From: Jimgerdemannia flammicorona
Lineage: Eukaryota; Mucoromycota; Endogonomycetes; Endogonales; Endogonaceae
Length of the DNA stretch: 26,447 nt
Direction of reading: 5' to 3'
Assembly (NCBI GenBank): GCA_003990745.1
Contig: RBNI01000846.1
Location: 1-26,447 of the forward strand
In this document: piece by piece, positions 1 to 8,988 of the stretch
Numbering within the stretch: position 1 is the stretch's first letter
How the letters are laid out: each line of letters begins with the position of its first letter
Position numbers and translations under genes: made by a program
Notes under the pieces: model-generated
What the model was told of the DNA's origin: nothing
Database searches by the model: none
What the model saw: the letters and a program-made list of their open reading frames with translations, nothing else

Positions 1-845
1 AAAAAAAAGAGTACTTCTGAGCTAGAGTAGCTAGTATATCTTCTTGATAGAAAGAGTAATGATGCTTAACATATATTGGCTATCTAGACTGTGATATCTG
101 AGATATCATTTAGACTTTTTAGCATGAGTAGTAAAGAGACTTCTAAAGATAACTAGGTCTTAGATTTGGGCTAGATGATATAGTCATATTAGATGAGAGG
201 TATTGATATTACTAGTGAGTCAGGAGAGCCTTAGTCTTGTGAACTTTATCAAGTACTTATACTGTATGAGAGTATGATAGCTAAAGTGGACTAGTGAGCT
301 AAGAGATTGAAATTGGGTCCCTCTTATACAGAGAGTATAAAAGGTACAGTTTTTCTCCAAGAGAGTCTCTAGTGATCTGCTCTCTCTAATAGTGCTTGAG
401 GAGAGCCATAGGATATATTATAAGGACTTCTGGTAGAGGATAGTTAATAGAGCCCATTAAATTGATATTTGCTAATATGATAAAGAAGAGGAGAAAGACT
501 GGAAACTTCAGATATAGAGGTGAGACTGTCTTTTATTGAGAGGCATTCAGGTGGAAGACTTCAGTCTTGAGGATAATATAGAGTATCTTTAAGAATAGAG
601 ATTAGATCTGTGGTTAGAGACCTGATAGATAGTAGAGATTAGTAAAGAGTAGGACTAGGCTGATATCTAGTCATGGAATAGAGTAGTAGTATAGTGGCTT
701 TTACTTAAGTTTTGAGTGAAATGGTAGAGGCTTTTGAGGTAGAATATGATATTGAACTTTAGGATGGGATATCTGATAGATGAGAGTATCTTTGATTATA
801 AGAAATACTACAATATTACAGAAAGAGTAGTAGTACAGATATCTA
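1..845. other. AT-rich decayed DNA, no gene seen
   Basis: No reading frame of useful length and no CG dinucleotide. A TATA-box-like string (TATAAAAGG, 336-344) is followed by a CT-rich stretch, which would fit the promoter part of a very old LTR, but no second copy, primer-binding site or coding region supports this. The window opens with eight A, possibly the tail of something lying outside. Confidence 0.3.
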
Positions 846-848
846 AAC

Positions 849-1216
849 TAGTGCTCTCAATAAATTGAACTAAATTAAATTTGACTCAAATTTGATTTGA
901 TTTGATTGAATCAAAGATCCAATTCAATTTGAGATTTGATTTGAACTCTATTTTTTGAAATATAATAACTTAACAAAAATATATCCAAATTTAACTATCT
1001 TTAGCTTGTTAGATTTCTCTATATAAGAGAAATCTAATAAGCAAAAAATTGTTAAATTTAGATATATTTTCATCAAATTATTATATTTCTAAAAATAGGA
1101 GTTGAATTGAACTCTCAATTTAATTCAAATTTGATTCAATTTGAACTTATTCAATTTGATTTGAATGACTCTCAATTTGATTTAATTTGAATTGATTTAA
1201 TTTATTTGGAAGTACT
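849..1216. repeat. Foldback (MITE-like) inverted repeat
   Basis: A long imperfect palindrome centred on 1021-1025. The innermost arms AGATTTCTCT (1011-1020) and AGAGAAATCT (1026-1035) pair perfectly. Pairing continues with few mismatches to about 957 and 1089, then loosely through TTTGATT-type repeats to the outer edges. It has no coding capacity. It could be a non-autonomous foldback DNA element or MITE. I could not fix a target duplication, so the outer limits are approximate. Confidence 0.6.
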
Positions 1217-1445
1217 ACTCTGAATATTAGCTGAGGGTATGTGAGGTCTTAACTGACTTTTAGAGGGTAATTGAAAACAGACTAGGGGTGTAACTATCTA
1301 TATCTAGTACTCTGAATGAATGAAATTGATCTAGATGAGATTCAATTCAGATTTGTCATATGTATGATGAATTCAAATCAACTTAGATTGGTCTTATGAT
1401 CTGATCTAAATTAATCCAGATTGATCTGGATTGATCATATAAAAT
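1217..1445. other. AT-rich spacer with GATT/AATC motifs
   Basis: Non-coding, no CG dinucleotide. The right half is rich in short GATCTAGAT, ATTCAGATT and TTGATCTGGATT strings like those in the minisatellite at 17.07-17.31 kb, which suggests related repeat DNA. Confidence 0.3.
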
Positions 1446-1640
1446 CTTTGGTGACATCACTCTTTCTTTTGTTCATTTTTCACTCTGTTTTTTTTTTTTC
1501 CTACTGTACTTTGGTAATATCACTCTTTTTTTTTTTCCCTCTCTTCTTTTTTTCTTTCTTTTTTCTTTTTTTTTTTTTATTTTTTCTCTTTTTTTTTTTT
1601 TTTCCTACTGTACTTTGGTAATATCACTCTTTCTTTTATT
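1446..1640. repeat. T-rich tandem repeat, about 104-bp period
   Basis: The string CTTTGGTRAYATCACTCTTT followed by a long T/C tract appears near 1446, 1510 and 1614. The last two copies include the longer shared lead CCTACTGTACTTTGG (1500 and 1604, period 104). The apparent Phe/Leu-rich open frame over this DNA is only the translation of the T tract. Confidence 0.65.
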
Positions 1641-2435
1641 CCCTCTCTTCTTTTGTTCTTTCTTTGTTCTTTTTATTTATTCTTTTTCTTTCCTGCCATA
1701 TTATGAGCAAACAAAACAGCAGTCCTTAATTGTATATTGGTCCAGTCTACTCATTTTTTACCCTGCAATGATTATCAAAAGAGAGAGTATTTGAGGTAGA
1801 AATGTACTCTCTGCTGATAATATTAGATTATTTCTTATATGAGCAATATACAAGCTGCTCATCAAGAGCCAAAGGAGTGATGGTAGTGGCAATGGTAGTA
1901 GTAATAGTGATGGCAGTAGTGATGGCAGTGGTGGGGATGAGGAAGAATTCTGACAATAACTCATGGCAGTTCTTTAAACCACAGAATTCACAGACCTTAT
2001 AGCTATGTACATAGTGGCCTTTTTGGAGCAGCTGATAGTAGATGTAGGTTTCTCATTCTGCTGCTACTTATTTACTTGTGTTTTACTTTTTTAATTTTTC
2101 CCAATATGACTTAATTTATCTCATACTTTTTCTTAGGGTGCATAACTCTATAGTGAGATCTGCTGACTTTATTTACAACATCTGGTCAAGATGAAGAAAG
2201 ACTGACAGATATTGTAGGACATGCCTTTGGTAGCTGAGCTGTTGAGTCAATATATTATATAGTAGAAGTCTCAAAAGAAATAGAAGCAAGCCTTTGTAAG
2301 TAATCTTTTACAACTCATGTAAATTGTCAGCATACAACTCACTCACTCACACTCTTTTTCTGAAATATCCATCTCTGTGTTTTATTTAACTTCATTTTTT
2401 TTATATGGTCTCCCCTAAAAACACCCATATGATAC
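1641..2435. other. No supported gene
   Basis: Mixed AT-rich DNA. A GATGGCAGTAGT-type low-complexity patch lies at about 1880-1940. A short plus-strand frame reads sensibly around 2170-2295, just before a GTAAGT string at 2296 that could be an old donor splice site. It is too short and too broken to call. Confidence 0.25.
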
Positions 2436-2492
2436 CTGCATATAACCAGTCTACATACAACCCATCTGCATACAACCTGTCTACATACTTAT
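2436..2492. repeat. 15-bp minisatellite, about 4 copies
   Basis: Tandem units of the type CTRCATACAACCYRT follow each other at 15-bp spacing (first unit starts at 2436). Units alternate between CTGCAT and CTACAT starts. No coding sense. Confidence 0.6.
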
Positions 2493-2550
2493 CTTGGTCC
2501 CTCAGATCAGGGCTCAGTTCTATTAGAAAGGAGAGTTTAAAGATACCTGA

Positions 2551-3740
2551 GTTCAACCATATCTGGTATCTGATCAAATAGAGAAATTTGAGAGCAAGAT
2601 ATTTAGTATAAGCAGTACTAGCATTATCATCAAGGCTTGGGGGTTTACATTTGAATCAGAGCTAATCATTCTTGACCAAGGGGTCTATTGGCCAGCAGGA
2701 GTAATCAATGACAAAGAGAACTATATCATTATTAACAAATGCAGAGAGGTGGTTACAATAGTGGTAAGGAACCTCTATAGTGATGAGCTTCACTACTATA
2801 TTAATGAGGATTATGAGGATTGCATCAAATACTGGGTGGCAGGAAAGAGGGGGTGAAAAAGGCAAGGAGGGGGGGTTTGGATGGGAATTGGATATACTGC
2901 AATACTAGTGAAGAGTGGGTTCCAGAGTTCCAAAATCCCCTACACTCATCTTCCTTTTTTTCACTCCTCTCCAGATAATTACACTCTTTACCAATATACT
3001 CTTTTTGATACAATTTCAAGGATGCATAAGATTCTATACCCCTACTAGAACTTTAGAAGTATCATTGAAGAGCAAATTGTATATGAGTACAATATGGCCT
3101 ATGCAGTAATAGTAGCTATAATCTGGGGTTCTTTGAGCAGATTGATAGAGTGTATGGCAGGCCAGCTTGGTGATAATCTCAGCATGGCTGTATATATATT
3201 CTTGGTATAATTTAGCATACCATATGAGATAAGGAGCTCTGCTTTTTTTGAGTACTGCAGCCCAGGGGATTTCTGTGGCCCAGGGGGGTTCTGCCCCCCT
3301 GCATGCAAAAAGAACTGACTAGATACTGTCTATCTGGCAGATTTCCAAGCCAAGGCTCTCAGGGCTGGACTAAGGGCAGACATCTATCAACATAGCCTGG
3401 CAGTATGAGGTCCTGGGCCAAGAGTTCACCCAATCATACACTTATATCACATCAGAATATATCAGGCACAATATTTCTCTACCTATATACATAGATAACA
3501 ATATCACTCTGGTAATATTCTATGTCCTAGAAAGGAAGGGCCCAACCTGGAAGGATAGTGGCAGAGTCTGGTATGACCTTACCTATAGTTTCAGGGTTCC
3601 ATTTGTGGCCAACATGGCCATCCTATTCTAACCACATGACCACTATGGCACTATCGCCTTTGAGGAGAGCTCAGATATAATAGTCATTGTACTTACAATA
3701 GATGACAGGCTCATCAAGGCCTGGGACCAACAGGTGGAGC
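2551..3740 (+). pseudogene. Unrecognised decayed coding remnant
   Basis: Three stretches read like protein in the plus direction: 2551-2856 (101 codons without a stop, hydrophobic and Tyr/Asn-rich, with ...YWPAGVIND...), about 3049-3210 (...IIWGSLSRLIECMAGQL...), and about 3383-3628 (...SLPIYIDNNITLVIFYVLERKGPTW...). They lie in different frames and are separated by stops and a low-complexity patch (2857-3010), so this is a broken gene or element, not a working one. I do not recognise the family. The composition is unlike the RT, integrase or hAT pieces elsewhere in the window. The stops seen (TAG, TAA, TGA) are all reachable by C->T or G->A changes. It could be an old captured host gene or the coding part of another transposon. 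Confidence 0.35.
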
Positions 3741-3748
3741 AGTTTTGT

Positions 3749-3834
3749 AAGAGTTAGGCAATCTTTCATAAGGGTTAGGCAATCTTTTGTGAGGGTTAGG
3801 CAATCTTTTGTAAGGGTTTGGCAGTCATTTTGTA
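3749..3834. repeat. 21-bp minisatellite, about 4 copies
   Basis: Four successive units of AAGGGTTAGGCAATCTTTTGT (21 bp), the last with changes and one extra base. It contains GGGTTAGG, but it is not a telomere array because the telomeric hexamer never repeats in register. Confidence 0.75.
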
Positions 3835-4010
3835 TGGGTTGGGCTGGCAGCCAGGCACCTCTTTTGTAGTACTAGTTTAGCCATTATGCTGGGCCCTACT
3901 GACCCCTTGGCCCTGCTCTATAGTATTACTGGTGCAGTGCTACAGCACAGGGCCATAGTGTCCATGGGACTCAAACTAGTAATGGGGCCTGAATCTATAG
4001 TGGACTTTGA

Positions 4011-4110
4011 TCACCAGAAGTACTCTCCAACTACCAGAAATGCCCTCTGACTACCAGAAGCACCCTTCAATCACTAGAAGCACTTTCTGATCACTAGAAG
4101 TACCCTCTAA
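4011..4110. repeat. 20-bp minisatellite, 5 exact-length units
   Basis: Five head-to-tail units of exactly 20 bp of the form TCACYAGAAGYACYCTCYRA start at 4011, 4031, 4051, 4071 and 4091. Differences between units are almost all transitions. Confidence 0.85.
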
Positions 4111-4129
4111 CCTGGACTCAGACTTCTTG

Positions 4130-4630
4130 GCAGCTTGGGGCTGCCTCTATGCTACTGGCGGAGAGCCCAGACACAGGCTGCTGGGGGGAGCTCTATGCTA
4201 CTGGTACTACAAATTCTGTATACTCTCTCTGTCTGTCCCACCTATCCTGGATACTTGTGGCTTAGAGCTGTCTCTTGCTGCCAGTAGAGGGTCATAAATT
4301 TTGTGCACTCTCTTTGCCAACCCCATACCCACCAACCCCACCAACTGATCCTACCTACTGACCCAGGCACTGAAAGCTTGGGGCTATCTCTCACTACTGG
4401 CAGAGGGCTGCAAATTTTGTACCTACCCCCCCTCTCTGTCAACCCCCCCATCTCAGATACTTGTAGCTTAGAGCTGTCCCTTGCTGCTAACAGAGGGCTG
4501 CAAATTTTGCATGCTCTCTCTGCTGATCCCATACCCACTGATCTGCCCACTGACCTGGGCACTGATAGCTTAGGGCTGCTCCTTACTACTGGCAGAGAGC
4601 TGCAAATTTTATATGCTCCCTTCACTACTA
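4130..4630. repeat. Degenerate tandem repeat, about 100-bp unit
   Basis: The block GCTTRGGGCTGYCYCT...CTACTGGCAGAGRGCTGCAAATTTTGTATGCTC recurs about five times (near 4133, 4262, 4377, 4466, 4569), with C-rich spacers of variable length. Overlapping frames on both strands are artefacts of the repeat. Confidence 0.65.
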
Positions 4631-4773
4631 CCAATCCTACTGACCACTGCCCCCACTTGGACTGCAAACTCTGGACTAAGTCCTCAGGTTGTTTTTTCTT
4701 TTATTTTTGAAAGATATTAAATATTCCACAAGACCAACTAACTTATCTGTGAACCCCCAGAACTCACTGAGTT

Positions 4774-5797
4774 TTAGCAGCCTGAGCCCCACCAAGACTT
4801 CAGACACATATATGCCTGGATTGTCTCAGCATTCAGTACACACATCTTTGGGGCAATAAGGTCCACCCCACCTGAGAACATCTGCTCGATGGGAGTGCTG
4901 AAGGCAGAAATCACCAGGTAGTTCTGAGCTATACCACACAGACTAGAGAAGTCCATTTGATGCAGTTGTACACTCTGGTGGGTAGAGCAGTAGTTAGATT
5001 AATGGGTTAAATTGACCCAATGCCTGCCTGACAACCCACCTTCTACCAGTTGAGCACCTCTGTGTCCTCCAGCAAGATTATGTAGTTACTGGCAAGGTAA
5101 ATAGTAAGTTTGTCTATTGATAGCAGCTCTTCTACTAATAGCTCTCTCTTCCTCTTTCTGCTGAAGTAAATGTGGGACAGGAGGGATCCCTTAGCATATT
5201 CATCTGGACTTCAGTCAGAACCTTATAGTAGTACATAGTTTTTCTAGTACACTTTGATTACAGCCTGCTTGGTTCTCTCAATGAAGTACTGCTCCTAGTC
5301 CTGATCTTTATGATATTGTAGCTTTAAGTATGGGTTCAGCACTGTTCAGAGAAAAGAGAGTGAGTTTTTGTGGAGGTTTCTCTATTTTGGAAGGGGCAAT
5401 GGCTACATGCTGACATATCTGTACTGATTGAGTATATGGTGGTATCTGTTTTGGAGTAGTATTTTCTGAGCTTACTTAGAGCAACCTCCATAGTATCTCT
5501 CTGATCCAGGCTTAACCATAAATTATCACAACCCTCCAGCCTATCCTTGAGCTTGTTCTCTAGTCAGTCAATCAGAAGATTGTATACTGGTATTGCAGAG
5601 CTTATTGTCAGAGTCATTTATTTGACTATATCCTTTGTACAATCATTGAAATACTGGTAGTTATGTATATATGGTGAGGTATTACATTGTATGGAGGCAA
5701 ACAAAACAAGTGTAGAGCCAGAACAATCACCACTTACTTCTAAAACTCTGATAATATTCCTAAGTACATCCTACTTGCTTTCACCTAGAGTCTTACC

Positions 5798-5800
<3 letters not shown>
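4774..5800 (-). pseudogene. hAT transposase, C-terminal part (piece 4 of 4)
   Basis: The minus strand carries the C-terminal half of a hAT-superfamily DNA transposase. About 5620-5360 reads ...IPVYNLLI...LENKL...KLRKYYSKTDTTIYSIST, the region before the dimerisation domain, followed by LNPYLKLQY. 4956-4774 reads ...LVISAFSTPIEQMFSGG(V)DLIAPK...LNAETIQAYMCLKSWW, matching the conserved hAT C-terminal dimerisation motif (family form YLAIPA-S-SERVFS-G--L--R...L-PE-IEALMCLK-W). The gene ends at a TAA just below 4774. Frameshifts and stops (for example TAG/TAA where Gln or Trp is expected) kill it. It joins piece 3 across the LINE tail inserted at 5802-6290. No working start exists. Confidence 0.85.
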
Positions 5801-5801
<1 letters not shown>

Positions 5802-5841
<40 letters not shown>

Positions 5842-6290
5842 GTTACTCAGACTCCTTCCTTTATTAATATACCCATCTATCCTTTATAAAATACACTGTG
5901 CCCACCCCTATCTGATCCCCCTAGGGGATCTCCCTCTTCCCCCACCCTCTCTTAATGAAAGACCACTTTGTCATTCACTATTGCCACCCTCCCACCACTC
6001 TGTTTACAGATCCCTTCTACCAGACAGCAATGTTGCCCACCCTGGGGACCCCAACCAACCCACTACCCTGTCAGCAAATCTCTTAACAACCCCTCCCATC
6101 TTAACAACTTCTTCTATATATCTATCTGTTACTCCTCCTCAAAAACAAAGAGCCAATGTCCAGCCAGCTCTATCTATATAGCTAAAATCTACCCTACTGT
6201 GAGCCATCTATTGCCCACACCACCCACCACTCCATATTTCCTTGTCAGTAACCACTATTGAATCTATGGGCTTTTTTTGTTTTTTTTTTT
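5802..6290 (-). mobile_element. 5'-truncated LINE-type 3' tail with poly(A)
   Basis: Read on the minus strand the segment ends in AATAAA (complement at 5860-5865), then GGAGTCTGAGTAACTAT and 37 A (T run 5802-5838). That ending matches the 3' end of the full-length LINE at 23556-23597 (AATAAA-GG-GAGTCCAAGTGACTATA-poly A). The preceding 60 bp also resemble that LINE's last 100 bp (GGGGG...ATAGGGGTGGGCACAGTGTAT). The left limit in element terms (near 6290, at an A-rich run) is where hAT sequence resumes. The insertion splits the hAT gene between the RWNST-type motif and the C-terminal part. Open frames within it on the plus strand are antisense artefacts. Confidence 0.65.
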
Positions 6291-6755
6291 TTTTAAAAAA
6301 AAATCTTCAATTATCCAAAACAAGTTGCTTCAGCTGACTGAAGAAAAAAAAATACATACTATAGCAAACTTCAGCATATGCTAGATCATTGCAAATGTTG
6401 AGTTTCAATGTATACAGATGTCTAATATAAGCTCTTTCAGAGCTAAACTGATTGCCCTACACTGTGCAGCAAATTTGTCTCATTATTGTAGGGACAATTG
6501 GACCAACACAACCAGTTTATATAGCTTGGAAATTATACTCAAGACCCCTCCTCTCTCAGATGTTTTGTCTACATATATAAGATAGTCCTGAACAGTAAGG
6601 TTCAGTACATGGGCCTGGTATTATACATGATAGCTTTCTATACCAAAGGCTATATTTTTCTGTTTAAGGCTAGCTGCTAAAACTTGGAAAAATGTTGAGT
6701 TATTTGTAATATTATCTATTGTAACAGCCAAAATCTGTACTTGAAATATTCAGTT
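6291..6755 (-). pseudogene. hAT transposase, catalytic core (piece 3 of 4)
   Basis: On the minus strand, about 6745-6680 reads ILAVTIDNITNNSTFFQVL, the hAT block that normally reads (I-T-DN-S-N) and holds a catalytic Asp. About 6625-6545 reads AHVLNLTVQDYLIYVDKTSE, the hAT block C-AH-LNL-VQD-L. About 6420-6370 reads H*NSTFAMI*HMLKFA, the decayed form of RWNST--MLERAL. In that last motif CGT-TGG has become CAT-TGA and an internal Gln or Glu codon is TAG, all single-base transitions. Together these motifs identify the family firmly. The piece is not translatable. Confidence 0.85.
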
Positions 6756-7139
6756 GGCAAATTTATGCAAAAATAAATAACCAATAAAATCTGTTTTGTT
6801 TTAAGACCTTTCTCAAAATACTGATCTGATAGTAAACCCTCTTTTCTGCCTCTTTCTCTGCTACCTTACCAGTTACAATAGTTTGGTAGGCAATCTTTTG
6901 AGTCCACTTTCCACAATTATTACCCCCTCTACCTTAGATTGGTTTGCTGTACCTATTGCAGAACAGTGGGAGGGAGGCAATAGTGATGAGTTGCTCTTTT
7001 ATTAGTGTCCAATTAGTATCTTCTCTACTTTTTCGTAGTTTCTGGTGCCTTTAGCTATATCTGGAGTATATCTATTTTGATGCAGTGCTTTCTTTCTTTT
7101 ATCATTATCAACAAGGTGCTGTCTCAGTACATCATGGGT
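6756..7139. other. Unassigned segment between hAT and retroposon
   Basis: I could not match this to the hAT protein. A minus-strand frame (about 7120-6990, ...YITHDVLRQHLVDNDKRKKALHQ...) looks weakly coding and faintly like a BED-finger tail, but without cysteines. It may belong to the inserted retroposon that ends at 8005, or be a separate older insertion. Confidence 0.25.
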
Positions 7140-8005
7140 TATGTAGGGAGTCAGCTGACCTTGGATATCAAGTGCCCAGTATAGATTACCTACAGGTCCT
7201 CAGTACCTGTGGTGGGGCCCTCTGGCTTTGGTGAGCTTCCTGGTAAGCATGGTTCTGGCATAGGTAACTGTTTTTTGGGTGTTATCAGGATAGGAGGAGA
7301 GATGACTGTTACAGATAGAAAGAAGAGTAATTATGGTGAACCAGTAGGGTACCAGGCTAGGGGCAGTCATTGAGGCTGGGGCAGGTACTGCTTTAGTGGG
7401 GCCTTTTGATTGGTGCAGAGTAGTTAGGTAGTAGGTGTCACTCTCAGCTTTTTTTGGCAATTTGGTGGGTTGGGCTCCAGTTGTTGGGGGGGGTCAGGGG
7501 GCCCAAGGCTACTCATTTCAGGTATCTTGGCTATACTCAACTGAAACCAAGAGCTAATACAATAATATAATCAAGGCCTGCAGACTTCAGTAGTGGGGTA
7601 TTGGGGGTCTCCTTCTGCCTCATGTATAAGTTCTTTACTTACCTCGACTGGGAGAACTAGACCCTATCTACTGTGATGTACTTTGATGAGAGTTTTTCTT
7701 TGTCTGTTATTCTCTTTGGAGTGGCAGAGGCTATTATATTTGGCTCAGACATGCACTTTTGGTTATTGGCATATAGTTGGGTTCTCCCTGGTGGTAGGAA
7801 GAGCATAGTGTACAGAATGAGATACAGGCCACTATAGGCCCTACTGCACCTGGTATGGTTGAGCTACTCTACTAGATAATAGCTAGTCTAGATTAATAAG
7901 AGAGCAGTGCTTGATGGGTAGTGGGGGAGGGTTTTGGCCTATATAGTCTAGGTTCTCTTCCAATAAAAATCTACAAGACTTTGAGTCTGTTAAAAAAAAA
8001 AAAAA
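7140..8005 (+). mobile_element. Polyadenylated retroposon or retropseudogene
   Basis: It ends on the plus strand with AATAAA (7962-7967), then 14 A (7992-8005), directly against hAT sequence, so it entered by reverse transcription of a polyadenylated RNA. Its 3' end does not share the GAGTC-AGT--CTATA motif of the LINE tails. A plus-strand frame (about 7530-7985) reads like a hydrophobic protein, with ...SVILFGVAEAIIFGSDMHFWLLAYSWVLPGGRKSIVYRMRYRPL... All its stops are TAG or TAA where CAG, CAA or TGG would be expected. A second frame covers about 7200-7490, with a shift near the G run at 7485. I do not recognise the protein. The 5' limit is uncertain (7140 or as far back as about 6760). It may be a processed copy of a host membrane-protein mRNA. 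Confidence 0.45.
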
Positions 8006-8480
8006 GTAAATCTCTTTTTTATCTTGGTTGTGATCCCAAGCTCCTGGATACAACTAATAAAAGCATCTGTAATGTTGTCTCCAGAATAAGGGCCAGCAAG
8101 TTTGATGAAGTCAAGAATAAGAGATTTAAGTTACCAATCAAGATCAATCCAATGACTGGTAATGCCCAGAAATGAAATTGTATTGGGGGATGTCCATGTA
8201 TCAATCATAAATGAAATTTTGCCTGCAAAATTCTGCTTATTGAATATGAGGTTAAATTGGTGAGCTCTTTATAAAAATATATATATAATTCAGCTTGCAA
8301 AGGTTACAGTACTGCTCTTATTTTATCTGAAGTATCTGGTAGAGATTGTTGTGCTTCTTCCTATAGACCTCCAGGATATCTTTGCAAATAGTATTGGCAC
8401 TCTCAATGGTTGTGAATAGCTGGTCTGTATATACAATCTAGCAAATAAGCTGATTTTGAAATTCTGCCAAAGAGTATGAC
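8006..8480 (-). pseudogene. hAT transposase, N-terminal/central part (piece 2 of 4)
   Basis: Minus strand, about 8480-8330: SYSLAEFQNQLIC*IVYTDQLFTTIES, the hAT N-terminal helical region (family form ...L--WI--D-QPF--VE---F). About 8240-8010: KISFMIDTWTSPNTISFLGITSHWIDLDW*LKSLILDFIKLAGPYSGDNITDAFISCIQELGITTKI. This is the conserved first catalytic block (L--D-WTS-N---F-GI--HWID----L----L-F----G-H-G-N), with the Asp of IDTWTS present. Stops such as TAG for TGG fit G->A decay. It continues into piece 1 in the same frame if the PLE insertion and one copy of the 7-bp TAAATAG repeat are removed. Confidence 0.85.
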
Positions 8481-8487
8481 TAAATAG
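8481..8487. repeat. Candidate target duplication of PLE palindrome (left)
   Basis: TAAATAG here recurs at 16633-16639 on the other side of the palindrome. The last two bases overlap the end of the arm homology (8486), so microhomology makes the exact breakpoint ambiguous. Joining the flanks through one copy restores the hAT frame. Confidence 0.55.
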
Positions 8488-8807
8488 AGGAGGAAGAAGG
8501 CCCAGCGGGAGCCAAGAGAGCAAACCCAGAGCCAGTGTCAAAGCGAACGGAAGACATGTGGAAAAGCATGTATAAGGGGGATGAACAAAGAACGTAACCG
8601 AAATTGCATCAGCTGTTTATTACCATGCAAAAGCATGGTCCTTATATACAAAATACGATGTCCCAAAAGGGAGGATGCACCACAACTCGGGGCAAACCGA
8701 ATTAGGAACCACATGATCACCGGAGATAAGCAGAGATAAAGGGGGAGCCAATCCCAGTTGCAGGATAAAAATCACAAACAAACACAAATAAAACAAATCC
8801 AAATCGA
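8486..8807 (-). repeat. PLE distal pseudo-LTR part, left arm (truncated 5' repeat)
   Basis: Reverse-complement copy of the promoter-proximal region of the same arm (12143-12464). It ends abruptly at CCTCCTCT, well before ORF1 is complete, exactly as the right-arm copy does at 16629. It carries the TATATAAGGACC and CAATAAA strings in inverted orientation. Confidence 0.8.
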
Positions 8808-8988
8808 GATTAAAAAACATCCGCAGACCCCGGAGGGGTGAGCGTGAGTGAGGGGTGAGGCCGAAACAGAGCGAGCTACAGTGAGCCTGAGCGAAGCAAG
8901 GGGCCGAAGGCAGCGGAGGGGAGCGGAGTAAGACTGAGACCCTGGAGTGAGCGTGAGACCCCAGAGGGGGCAAGGATGTTTTTTAATC
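8808..8988 (-). repeat. 181-bp block with 15-bp inverted ends (left distal copy)
   Basis: Bounded by GATTAAAAAACATCC (8808-8822) and its exact reverse complement (8974-8988). The interior is GC-rich and purine-biased on this strand (many GAGCGAG-type strings). The ORF2 stop codon of the left arm lies inside the terminal repeat (TAA, complement at 8983-8985). Confidence 0.85.

Noticed and set aside
1421..1621. 66-aa Phe-rich frame
   Set aside because: Translation of a poly-T tandem repeat.
3749..3834. Telomere-like GGGTTAGG strings
   Set aside because: They belong to a 21-bp minisatellite and never form hexamer arrays. No telomere repeats flank the PLE either.
4011..4110. CRISPR-like spaced repeats
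   Set aside because: Units are directly adjacent with no unique spacers, and the DNA is eukaryotic transposon DNA.
5968..6261. Pro/Ser-rich plus-strand frames of 97 and 66 aa
   Set aside because: Antisense to the LINE-type tail that ends in poly(A) on the minus strand; low complexity.
7200..7460. 86-aa minus-strand frame with an ATG
   Set aside because: Antisense to the polyadenylated plus-strand retroposon; no motif and no supporting context, though it cannot be fully excluded.
8620..8973. Short frames (about 90-118 aa) over the distal PLE repeats, also 12274-12630, 12570-12836 and 16138-16473
   Set aside because: They cross the boundaries of the 181-bp block and the promoter, lie in non-coding parts of the PLE, and have no conserved motifs.
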